This document shows, piece after piece, positions 53,996 through 64,000 of a stretch of DNA of 64,000 bases (within the stretch, counting starts at the first letter, position 1; every line of letters begins with the position of its first letter). The notes beneath the pieces are model-generated. The model did no database searches, was not told the DNA's origin, and worked only from the letters and a program-made list of their open reading frames with translations. Position numbers and translations under genes: made by a program. Source of the DNA: Chondrus crispus (taxonomy: Eukaryota > Rhodophyta > Florideophyceae > Gigartinales > Gigartinaceae); NCBI RefSeq assembly GCF_000350225.1, contig NW_005179229.1:35870-99869 (forward strand), written 5' to 3'.

Positions 53996-54504
53996 TGTAG
54001 TGCCACGCCACGCGCATGGGCAAAAAGGGAAAACAAAGAACGCACGCGCAGCGCACTAGTGGTAGCGGTAGAGTAGTTCGCCGGGGAACGCTCGTGAGAG
54101 GCGGGCCCGGACGGCCTAAAAGGGGTTTGACTGTATAGGATAATGACAACTGAGGGAGTAACTCTAGTCTTGGCAACTACAGTAAACCCGAGGGTAGTAC
54201 TACTAGAAGGGACTTAGACGTCAGAGCCCGAAGTTCCCCTTTACTGTCGGGAGATTGGTCGGGGAATGATAGACTAAGTACTAGTGTGACGGCCGGCGGC
54301 GGCCGTTACACGTGTGCAACCTGGACTACAGTACCTGGATCACTAGATCAAAAGGGACAAAACTAGATCCCCTAGGCCCACGCCTAGTGCTTACTGTCTA
54401 GTACTGTAGGAGTACCTGGTACAGTACCGCACGGCGGGTTAGCGTAACTAGGTTACGTAGTACACGGGTATATACCCGAAAGAGTAGGGTGCCATTGCAC
54501 TACA
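53996..54504 (-). repeat. G2 5' LTR
   Basis: 509 bp, the same ends and length as 42492-43000, with about a dozen substitutions. It carries many CTAGT/TACTGTA-type words. Confidence 0.93.
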
Positions 54505-54509
54505 TAGTG

Positions 54510-56490
54510 ATTTGCACAAAGTGATTGTATCCAGAGATGTTACTTTTGACGAGTCCACGGGAGGCAAATCTAGTGAACCGATGGATACAAACGAGGAGGC
54601 TTCAACTGATGATGACACAATCAACTTGAACATCGATGAGGAAGTTGCAGAAAATGATGCAGTGGCATCAGAAGCATCATCGCCGGATGAACAACAAGAC
54701 TCTGATGAATCCTCCAACTCCTCCCCAACTCCAGGGGAGGACGAAACCACCGAAACAGTCGGGCAACACGTAGTTGAGGAAGAAACGATTGATCCGCCAA
54801 CTAATCTCCGTCGGTCCACTAGCGTTCGCAAAACGCCTGGGGCGTGGTGGGCAGCAGCTTTGGTGACTGCTGGACTCCTTAGCCACGCCCATGTGATAAC
54901 AGAAATTCCAAACTCGTACAAGCAAGCTATGGATTCTCCAAAAGCTCGCTTCTGGCAGAAGGGCATCGACAAAGAACTTGCTTCACAACACAAAAACAAA
55001 ACATGGACACTTGTTCCAAGATCTCAAGCATCGAACATCCTGACGTCCAGGTGGGTTTTCGGAGTGAAGCAACTTCCTGACGAGTCCGGAAAATTGGTCG
55101 AAACTGCAAAGGGACGTCTTGTGGCACGAGGCTTTCAACAAGTAGAAGGCATCGATTACACTGAGACGTTCGCCCCTGTCATCAAGTTCACAACTATCCG
55201 TCTGCTGCTGGCACTGGTCGCGCAATTTGACCTTGAGCTGCATCAGATGGACGTGGTGACTGCCTTCCTCAACGGTGACCTTCACGAAGAAATCTACATG
55301 GAGCAACCTGAAGGATGCATCGACAAAGTCAAACCTGATTCGGTTTGTAAACTTCTGAAAGCAATCTATGGTCTTAAGCAAGCCCATCGCCAATGGCATA
55401 GTAAGATCGATGAGTTTCTGATCACTGAACTTGGTTTCAACACTATACGCAGCGACCCATGTCTTTACATTCGACGTCAAGGCAAAATCATCATGATTAT
55501 CGCGTTGTACGTGGACGATCTGCTGCTAGCTGGAAGTGACTTGGAGGCCATATTATGGATGAAAAATGACCTCAACAAACGATTCGATATGAAAGACCTT
55601 GGCGAAGCGAAGACATGTATTGGTCTCGAAATCGACCGTATACGTTCTAAACACGTCATGACCGTCACACAGTCGAAGTATGCCCAAGCAGTACTGAAAC
55701 GGTTCAAAATGTCGCCATGCAATCCTTGCGTTACTCCGATGGAACAGTCTCGACATGTCACAATGCAAGTTGCCGAAACTGGCACTGATGACAACTCATG
55801 CTTTGAACCATATCGTCAGGCCATTGGATGTCTAATGTTCCTAATGGTCGGGACCCGCCCCGATATTGCGTATGCCATTGGACAGTTATCTCAACACTGT
55901 GCCGACCCTCACGATTCGCATTGCAAAGGTGTGAAACGTGTTTTGAAATGCTTGCGTGGGTCCCAGCATCTTGGAATAGTGTTTGGTAAAGATGATCTTG
56001 GTACGGAACTTCATGGGTATAGCGACGCAGATTGGGGTGGATGCCTTGAATCACGGAAATCAACGAGTGGGTACGTGTTCAAGCTTTGTGATGGGCCTAT
56101 CAGTTGGGCTTCCTGGAAACAAACAGTAGTTGCAAAGTCTACATGTGAGGCAGAATACATCGCACTCAGTGAAGCATGCAAAGAGGCCGCGTGGCTTCGA
56201 CGCTTCCATGCCGATGTACTTGGTGCGAATTCGGATCCAACAATTCGCGTTGGATGTGACAACGCTGGTACGATTGCGTTTGCTCAGAACGAATCTACAA
56301 ATCGTCGGAACAAGCACGTACGTATCATTTTGTTCGAGATGCGATGCAGCGAAAACTGGTCACATTGTACCGTTGTCCGACAACAGAAATGCCAGCCGAT
56401 ATGCTGACCAAACCACTTGGTCGCGAGCTGTTTGAAAAGTTCGTGGGCATGGTTGGGCTTTTCGAGTGCGAAGCTGCCCAAAGCATGTGA
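54510..56490 (+). pseudogene. B2 acidic linker, reverse transcriptase and RNase H (right piece)
   Basis: Continuation of the B2 polyprotein after G2: Ser/Asp/Glu-rich linker, reverse transcriptase with YVDDLLLAGS (about 55507-55536), and RNase H to the TGA at 56488-56490. A 7-bp loss near 56317, in the NKH-ID-ITYHF region, shifts the frame before the C-terminus. Together with the gag frameshift this makes B2 inactive. The polypurine tract tcgaggggagg lies at 56491-56501. Confidence 0.93.
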
Positions 56491-56501
56491 TCGAGGGGAG
56501 G

Positions 56502-57765
56502 TATTGAAAATGTGCGACCACATGCTGTTATCTGAAAATGTCAAAATCGAGTGACACGTGTACATGACTGCATGGTCCGGGCGCTCTTACCCATATCACG
56601 ACATGACACGTGTAAAATCCCAGATTTTGGGGTTCTGGGGACGAAAGTGGCCTCTCGGAGGGTCATGCAAATTTGCATAGTTTTGCCAAGTGGAACCTTG
56701 GCCCATAGCACTATAGACTACACAGGAAATACTGCAATTCTATTGGCCGTTAGGTCTAATGCTGCAAATCTATTGGTCGAGCGTTGTCCACGTGTGCGTC
56801 ATTGGCCTTGTGATGTACTTTAAATGGCCTGTATATGCCATAATTACGTTGTTTTGGGGGTTTCAAGTGGTTTGCCATGGTTGTAATGGGTAATTGCATG
56901 GGGCCCCCGGGCGGGACACATGTATCCCGTGTACACATGTACACGTGGCCAGGTGGATTCGTGTACGTACACATGTACACGCATCCAGGTGTATGCACAT
57001 GAGGGTTTACAGTTTTACAGTGTCAGACTGTTTGCGATCCTGCGCGTGCCCGAGTACAGTTCATGTGAATCAAAAGTACAACAAGTACTTCTCGCAAGAG
57101 GAATACAGTTTTGCGATTATTCTGTGTACGCGTCACGCTGTATGCAAGTCTTGCGTGAGCACGCGCCGTTGCACTGTGCTCTCGTCATGGTGCGCCGTTG
57201 GATGCAAGTTCATGACAGTACTCGTGTGATTTACATGTATTCTCATGTGAGTTGTGTAGAAAGTCTGGATGTACATTGTTATAACTTGCCATAATTATCT
57301 GACAGTGCTTGGCGAAATTAGTAAGGTGAGAAACAAGGATACGTATGGCGATTGTGATATGAAAGACGTTTGCGTTGTTGGAAATAGACAAGTGCCAAGT
57401 TGTTCGTTGCACAACAATGAAGTCTGGCATGACTGGATGCAGATTAGTAAGGTGTGAAACAGTTGCATGCATAGGGCCATGGTTTACAGTCATTTGGAAT
57501 GTGTAGAAATAGTTGTGAGCTAATAGTTACGAATCGATTCGTAAGGTGGAAATCGAACAGTATGGTCGGGCCACAAGAAGACCGCGCTTGGTCGCGCATA
57601 GTAGAGTATGGTTTACTAGGGGTCAGAGTAGAGCGATAGTGTAGCACTCGAAGTGTATAAGTATCGCTGGAAAGCGCCTTCAAAGTAAACCTCGGCACCA
57701 ACTCCTTCACTCACACACATCAACCTGCCTTCCTTCTTTCCCTTGCCCCTCCGAACCTACCATTA
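56502..57765 (+). repeat. B' LTR (3' LTR of B2)
   Basis: A 1264-bp LTR with B ends (TATTGAAAATG...CCATTA), but clearly diverged from the 5' LTR of B2 (many substitutions and small indels). It matches the solo LTR at 61232-62495. The hairpin after the TATA box is CGCT-GGAA-AGCG (57665-57676). The right flank is a C-type fragment. Confidence 0.9.
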
Positions 57766-59775
57766 TGCCGGTCTGCCAAAATGCAGCTCTAGGACCGTTG
57801 GTTGCCTGGTTGAAAGTCTTGGGACCTTCAATAGCGACATGCGCATGTGAAAGAAGAGCAGCTGCAAAGTTGCTCCTCCACCATGATCCGGGAGGTCTGC
57901 TGACTCGAGACGATCTTTGCACACATGGAGTCGGAGTTGGAGGGGTGACATTCGGAGTTTCGACGGCAGTTGGTACATCGTCTTCATCTTCATCATTCTC
58001 ACTTACAGAATGAGCGCCATCGTTTTCAAGAACCTCCTCCGAAACTTCATCCTCTTCAGAACCAACCTCATCCGTATTTGGGGTCTCAGCTGTATTCCCA
58101 TTGTCGCCATCGAGCAATACAACGTCAACATCACAGTTGATTGAATCAATTTCGTGTGCAGGAATGTCATGCATACCACATGTCGATTCATCAAACTTGA
58201 CATCCCGTGACACAACAATTTTATTCAACTCTCCGTCCCAAAGTTTGTATGCCTTACTGCATTGCGAGTACTCAAGAAACATTGCTTCACGCGCTCGCAA
58301 GTCTAGCTTACGGAGCTCTAATTTTGGTAATGTATACCAACACTTTGACCCAAATACTCGCAAATGGCCAACATTTGGAATGGAATTCATCCAAATGTGG
58401 TGCGGAGTTGTATTAACCGGCAAAGCGCGTGAAGTAACTCGATTGCGTACATATACCGAAGTGGCAAGAGCCTCGGCCCAGAATCGCTTACTGACCTGTT
58501 TATGAGAAAGCATTGAGCGGACAAGATCAATCAAAGTTACATTTAAACGTTCAGCAACACCGTTTTGTTCAGGGGTGTACGCTGTTGTGAGTTGGTGCGG
58601 CGTACCGTTTAAATCTAAATGCGACTTGAATTCCGTCGACAAGTACTCTCCCCCTCGATCAGTGCGAAGCACCTTTACTTTGCAACCAGTGTGGGTTTGA
58701 GCCAACTTTTCATACAACTTGTATTTTGCAAACGCCTCAGATTTATTTCTCATCTTGTACACAACTACCCAGTTCGAGTGATCATCTGCAAATGTAATGA
58801 AGTATCTCGAACCACCAATCGACTGTACTTCGAGCGGACCGCAAACGTAAGAATGTACCAAGTCAAGACAGTTCTGTGCTCGAGACGATGATCGCTGTTT
58901 TGGGATTACTGATCGCGTTGCTTTGCCGAACACACACGCAGGACAAATGAGAGAGTGATTGTCAGACTTCGGATTCATTGCATTGATCACATCGCTTTGA
59001 CGAACGTTGATGCCACTTACCACATTATTGTGAATCATTGATGCGATTCCTTGTACATTAACATGGGCCATGCGTTCATGTAGCGTCTGCAGGGTAACTA
59101 CGTGAGCAGAAAAGGTTTCATTCATGACGTCAAGTATGTACAAATCCCCAACTTGACTCGCTGTGGCAACTACAGTTGGTCCTGCAGTAACGCGGCATTT
59201 TTCATTTTCAAATGACACTTGCAAACCCTTTGAAACCATTTGGCTAACAGACAGTAGCGAGTATCCGAAATCAGGGACATGCAAAACGTTTGACAATTTG
59301 CAAGGATGGGGACTACCGTTGACGTTCAACATGAATTCTACCTCGCCGCGACCAGCGACATTAGCTCTAGCCTTCGTGCCCATCTCGACTGATCCAGATT
59401 GCATCTGTTCATACGTAACGAACAAAGAGCGATCAAACGTAATGTGAGCACTGCAACCGGAATCGACAAGCCATGACCTTGCGTTTGCAGCCCTCTTTTC
59501 TGGAGTGGAAGTCGAAAGCAGGCAAGTAAAGTCACTCTCCCCAAAGGCAGCAGTAGAATTGTCATCTCGAGAAACGAAGGCACTTGGCTTCAAGGCAGTG
59601 TTGCGTGACCGACACCCATCTGGCGGCGCAGGTCGGCGCCCATTCACGTCCTTGCCCCAGCAACGCGCTGCAGTATGCCCATGTCTGTTGCAATTCGTAC
59701 ATTTCATATCGCGTCGAATAGGCATACGATTGACAAGTGCACCTGCGTGCATGTGATGATGAAGCAGAACCGGTC
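57766..59775 (-). pseudogene. C3: C-type copia fragment, late gag to acidic linker
   Basis: A piece of a C-type polyprotein on the minus strand, open throughout. It runs from the ALVNRMPIRRD block and knuckle (CTNCNRHGHTAARC) through protease VDSGCSAH, integrase with HSYVCGPL (the first catalytic Asp is Tyr here), RTDRGGEY and NGVAER, to the acidic linker and FWQTGI. Both ends are cut exactly at B-type LTRs that face each other. The lost catalytic Asp and the truncations make it dead. It groups with C1 and C2 by sequence. Confidence 0.92.
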
Positions 59776-61026
59776 TAATGGTAGGTTCGGATGGGCAACG
59801 GAAAGAAGGAGGGCAGGTTGATGTGTGTGAGTGAAGGAGTTGGTACCGAGGTTTACTTCGAGCCGTCTTTCGGCGATACTTATACACTTTGAGTGTTACA
59901 CTATCCCATTACTTTGGCACCTGGTATACCGAACTCACCATATGCGCGACCAAGCGCGGTCCTCTTCTGGCCTGTCCACACTGTTCTATTTCCACCTTAC
60001 GAATTAACTATTGACTATCAGTGCACAACAGTTTCTACACATTTCGAGTGACTGTAAACCATGTCCCTATGCATGCAATCGTTTCACACCTTACTAATCT
60101 GCATGCAGACATGACAGAATATATTCTTGCGCAATGAACAACTTGGCATCTCTCTATTTCCAACAAAGCAAAGTCCTGTCATATCTCAGTCCCCATACAT
60201 GCCCTTGTTTCGTACCTTACTAATTTCGGTACACACTGCCAGACAACTATGACGGGTAGCAAAAATGTGCATCCAGACTTTCTACACATCTCACGTGATA
60301 TCCGATGTGAATCACACGAGTACCGTCATCAACTTGCATCCAACGGCGCACCATAACGAGAGCACAGTACAATGTCGCATGCTGACGAGAGTGTAGTACA
60401 ACGGTGCATGCTGATGCAAGGGTCAAATACAGCGTGACGCATACACTGAATACTCACGTAAGTACATGTCTCTTGTGAGAAATACTTGTTGTACTTTTAA
60501 TTCACATGTACTGTACTCGGACACGCGCCTGACCGTATGCATGCGACATGTACAAGTGTACCTACACGCAGCAACCTGGCCACGTGTACATGTGTACACC
60601 GCACCTAACTGTCCAGCGCCAAGGCCACACGTAATTACCCATTACAACCATGGTGAACAACTTGAAACCTCCGAAATGATGTAATTAAAACGTATACCGA
60701 TCATTCAAGATATATCACCAGCATGACTGCATATAAGTGGACAATAACAGACCAATAGAATTGCAGCATTCGAACCGACACCCAATAGATTTGCAGTATT
60801 GCCTGTGTAGCCCTATAACGGTTCGGGCCAAATGCAAATTTTCGGCATTTATGCAAATTTGCATAACCCTCCAAAAGTCCACTTTCGTCCCCAGAACCCC
60901 AAATTCTGAGAGTTTACACGTGTCATGTGGTGATATGGGGTGAGGGTCCGAACCGTCAAGTCATGTACACGTGTCAATCGATTTTGCACTTTCCATATAA
61001 CAGCATGTAGTCGCCCATTTTCAATA
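59776..61026 (-). repeat. B LTR (3' LTR of B3)
   Basis: A 1251-bp B LTR on the minus strand. The polypurine tract of B3 is on its right and the C3 fragment is on its left (cggtc, no matching duplication in view). Confidence 0.9.
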
Positions 61027-61231
61027 CCTCCCCTCGATCCCATGCTTTGGGCAGCTTTGCAATCGGAAAGCCCAACCGTGCCCACGAATCTTTCAAACAG
61101 CACGCGACCAAGTGGTTTGGTCAGCATATCGGCTGGCATTTCTGTTGTCGGACAATGGTACAATGTGACCAGTTTTCGCTGCACCGCATCTCGAACAAAA
61201 TGATACGTAATATCAATGTGCTTGTTCCGAC
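61027..61231 (-). pseudogene. B3 C-terminal end of RNase H and polypurine tract
   Basis: The last ~65 codons of the B3 polyprotein (NKHIDITYHFVRDA to AAQSM), separated from the rest by the solo LTR. The stop TGA reads GGA here (AGCATGGGATCG on the minus strand), so the frame runs on into the LTR. The same base change alters the left arm of the hairpin conserved at this place. Otherwise undamaged. Confidence 0.9.
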
Positions 61232-62495
61232 TAATGGTAGGTTCGGAGGGGCAAGGGAAAGAAGGAAGGCAGGTTGATGTGTGTGAGTGAAGGAGTTGGT
61301 GCCGAGGTTTACTTTGAAGCCGTTTTCCTGCAATACTTATACACTTGGAGTGCTACACTCTCGCTCTACTCCGACTCCCAGTAAACCATACTCTACTATG
61401 CGCGACCAAGCGCGGTCCTCTTGTGGCCCGACCATACTGTTCGATTTCCACCTTACGAATCGATTCGTAACTATTAGCTCACAACTATTTCTACACATTC
61501 CAAATGACTGTAAACCATGGCCCTATGCATGCAACTGTTTCACACCTTACTAATCTGCATCCAGTCATGCCAGACTTCATTGTTGTGCAACGAACAACTT
61601 GGCACTTGTCTATTTCCAACAACGCAAACGTCTTTCATATCACAATCGCCATACGTATCCTTGTTTCTCACCTTACTAATTTCGCCAAGCACTGTCAGAT
61701 AATTATGGCAAGTTATAACAATGTGCATCCAGACTTTCTACACAACTCACATGAGAATACATGTAAATCACACGAGTACTGTCATGAACTTGCATCCAAC
61801 GGCGCACCATGACGAGAGCACAGTGCAACGGCGCGTGCTCACGCAAGACTCGCATACAGCGTGACGCGTACACAGAATAATCGCACAACTGTATTCCTCT
61901 CGCGAGAAGTACTTGTTGTACTTTTGATTCACATGTACTGTACTCGGACACGCGCAGGATCGCAAACAGTCTGACACTGTAAAACTGTAAACCCTCATGT
62001 GCATACACCTGGATGCGTGTACATGTGTACGTACACGAATCCACCTGGCGACACGTACATGTGTACACGGGATACATGTGTCCCGCCCGGGGGCCCCATG
62101 CAATTACCCATTACAACCATGGCAAACCACTTGAAACCCCCAAAACAACGTAATTATGGCATATACAGGCCATTTAAAGTACATCACAAGGCCAATGACG
62201 CACACGTGGACAACGCTCGACCAATAGATTTGCAGCATTAGACCTGAGGGCCAATAGACTTGCAGTATTTCCTGTGTAGTCTATAGTGCTACGGGCCAAG
62301 GTTCCACTTGGCAAAACTATGCAAATTTGCATGACCCTCCGAGAGGCCACTTTCGTCCCCAGAACCCCAAAATCTGGGATTTTACACGTGTCATGTCGTG
62401 ATATGGGTAAGAGCGCCTGGACTGTGCAGTCATGTACACGTGTCACTCGATTTTGCACTTTCCAGATAACAGCATGTGGTCGCACATTTTCAATA
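61232..62495 (-). repeat. B' solo LTR inserted in B3
   Basis: A 1264-bp solo LTR with perfect 5-bp duplications CCGAC at 61227-61231 and 62496-62500. Removing it restores the B3 frame. It proves that family B LTRs truly begin TA and end TA. A solo LTR is the usual outcome of recombination between the two LTRs of one element. The hairpin after the TATA box is degenerate here. Confidence 0.95.
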
Positions 62496-62500
62496 CCGAC

Positions 62501-64000
62501 GATTTGTAGATTCGTTCTGAGCAAACGCAATCGTACCAGCGTTGCCACATCCAACGAGCATTGTTGGATCTGAATTCGCACCAAGTACATCGGCATGGAA
62601 GCGTCGAAGCCACGCGACCTCTTTGCATGCTTCACTGAGTGCGATGTATTCTGCCTCACAAGTAGACTTTGCAACTACTGTTTGTTTCCGGGAAGCCCAA
62701 CTGATAGGCCCATCACAAAGCTTGAACACGTACCCACTCGTTGATTTCCGTGATTCAAGGCATCCACCCCAATCTGCGTCGCTATACCCATGAAGTTCCG
62801 TACCAAGATCATCTTTACCAAACACTATTCCAAGATGCTGGGACCCACGCAAGTATCTCAAAACACGTTTCACACCTGTCCAATGCGAATCGTGAGGGTC
62901 GGCACAGTGTTGAGATAACTTTCCAATGGCATACGCAATATCGGGGCGGGTCCCGACCATTAGGAACATTAGACATCCCATGGCCTGACGATATGGTTCA
63001 AAGCATGGGTTGTCATCAGTGCCAGTTTCGGCAACTTGCATTGTGACATGTCGAGACTGTTCCATCGGAGTAACGCAAGGATTGCATGCCGACATTTTGA
63101 ACCGTTTCAGTACTGCTTGGGCATACTTCGACTGTGTGACGGTCATGACGTGTTTAGAACGTATACGGTCGATTTCGAGACCAATACAAGTCTTCGCTTC
63201 GCCAAGGTCTTTCATATCGAATCGTTTGTTGAGTTCATTTTTCATCCATAATATGGCCTCCAAGTCACTTCCAGCTAGCAGCAGATCGTCCACGTACAAC
63301 GCGATAATCATGATGACATTGCCTTGGCGTCTAATGTAAAGACATGGGTCGCTGCGTGTATTGTTGAAACCAAGTTCAGTGATCAGAAACTCATCGATCT
63401 TACTATGCCATTGGCGATGGGCTTGCTTAAGACCATAGATTGCTTTCAGAAGTTTACACACCGAATCAGGTTTGACTTTGTCGATGCATCCTTCAGGTTG
63501 CTCCATGTAGATTTCTTCGTGAAGGTCACCGTTGAGGAAGGCAGTCACCACGTCCATCTGATGCAGCTCAAGGTCAAAGTGCGCAACCAGTGCCAGCAGC
63601 AGACGGATAGTTGTGAACTTGATGACAGGGGCGAAATTTTCAGTGTAATCGATGCCTTCTACTTGTTGAAAGCCTCGTGCCACAAGACGTCCCTTTGCAG
63701 TTTCGACCAATTTTCCGGACTCGTCAGGAAGTTGCTTCACTCCGAAAACCCACCTGGACGTCAGGATGTTCGATGCTTGAGATCTTGGAACAAGTGTCCA
63801 TGTTTTGTTTTTGTGTTGTGAAGCAAGTTCTTTGTCGATGCCCTTCTGCCAGAAGCGAGCTTTTGGAGAATCCATAGCTTGCTTGTACGAGTTTGGAATT
63901 TCTGTTATCACATGGGCGTGGCTAAGGAGTCCAGCAGTCACCAAAGCTGCTGCCCACCACGCCCCAGGCGTTTTGCGAACGCGAGTGGACCGACGGAGAT
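62501..64000 (-). pseudogene. B3 reverse transcriptase-RNase H, continuing beyond the window
   Basis: A minus-strand B polyprotein from the end of the acidic linker at the window edge through ETFAPV (here ENFAPV), the DVVTAFLNGDL block, YVDDLLLAGS (about 63304-63275) and the RNase H (SDADWGG, CEAEYIALSEACKE). The frame is open up to the solo LTR. The Thr-to-Asn change in ETFAPV and the solo LTR are the visible damage. Its 5' part lies outside the window. Confidence 0.92.

Larger units (their letters stand above)
42492..54504 (-). mobile_element. G2: Ty3/gypsy chromovirus with long 3' region, inserted in B2
   Basis: A 12,013-bp element on the minus strand with two 509-bp LTRs, primer-binding site, gag, pol with a C-terminal chromodomain, and an unusual 3.8-kb region between pol and the 3' LTR that carries a gene on the opposite strand. 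By eye the LTRs differ at roughly a dozen positions (about 2-3 percent), so it is older than A1 and A2. The flanking pentamers taccg (42487-42491) and tagtg (54505-54509) are only a partial duplication, but B2 coding continues across. The coding parts have four in-frame stops and one deletion. Confidence 0.94.

Noticed and set aside
1-64000. Host genes, tRNA or rRNA genes
   Set aside because: Every stretch could be assigned to a retroelement or its flank. No cloverleaf or rRNA-like sequence was noticed by eye.

Overview
This window is a stack of LTR retrotransposons nested in one another. I found no host gene, tRNA, rRNA or CRISPR array. The elements are eukaryotic: one-ORF Ty1/copia polyproteins, Ty3/gypsy elements with a chromodomain, LTR promoters with TATA boxes, and a likely spliceosomal intron. 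The genome is therefore a repeat-rich eukaryote. The protein style would fit an oomycete, fungus or alga, but with no host gene in view I cannot place it further, and the species call is inference.

Three related copia families are present. I call them A (LTR 737-809 bp, with 36-bp internal repeats), B (LTR about 1.25 kb, with a diverged subfamily B') and C (LTR 869-939 bp). There are also two gypsy elements: G1, GC-rich, and G2, a chromovirus. Layout: 1-355 C-type pol fragment; 356-1606 B LTR(+); 1607-2508 and 9452-11269 a B gag-pol (B1) split by the complete A element A2 (2509-9446, minus); 11270-12520 B LTR(-); 12521-15141 C-type leader and gag-pro-int (C2); 15142-29673 gypsy G1(+), split by the complete A element A1 (17501-24292); 29674-36823 complete but decayed C element C1(-); 36824-37884 3' piece of a B element; 37885-39138 B LTR(+); 39139-42491 and 54510-56501 element B2(+), split by the 12-kb gypsy G2 (42492-54504, minus); 56502-57765 B' LTR(+); 57766-59775 C-type fragment C3(-); 59776-61026 B LTR(-); 61027-61231 and 62501-64000 element B3(-), split by a B' solo LTR (61232-62495).

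A1 and A2 have near-identical LTR pairs, perfect 5-bp target duplications and an intact 1365-codon gag-pol. They look recently active and are the only autonomous copies here. All copia copies whose leader survives carry a primer-binding site complementary to the anticodon arm of initiator tRNA-Met (half-tRNA priming). Families A, B and C also share a hairpin across the polypurine-tract/U3 junction, a hairpin beside the TATA box and a near-invariant 50-bp leader block.

The most unusual content is (i) a two-zinc-finger ORF with a plausible intron in the leader of B2, (ii) a long gene on the strand opposite gag-pol in the 3' region of G2, now broken by two stops, and (iii) -1 frameshift signals at the gag/pol junction of both gypsy elements. 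Many junctions lie exactly at LTR edges without matching target duplications, which points to ectopic LTR-LTR recombination or to misassembly.
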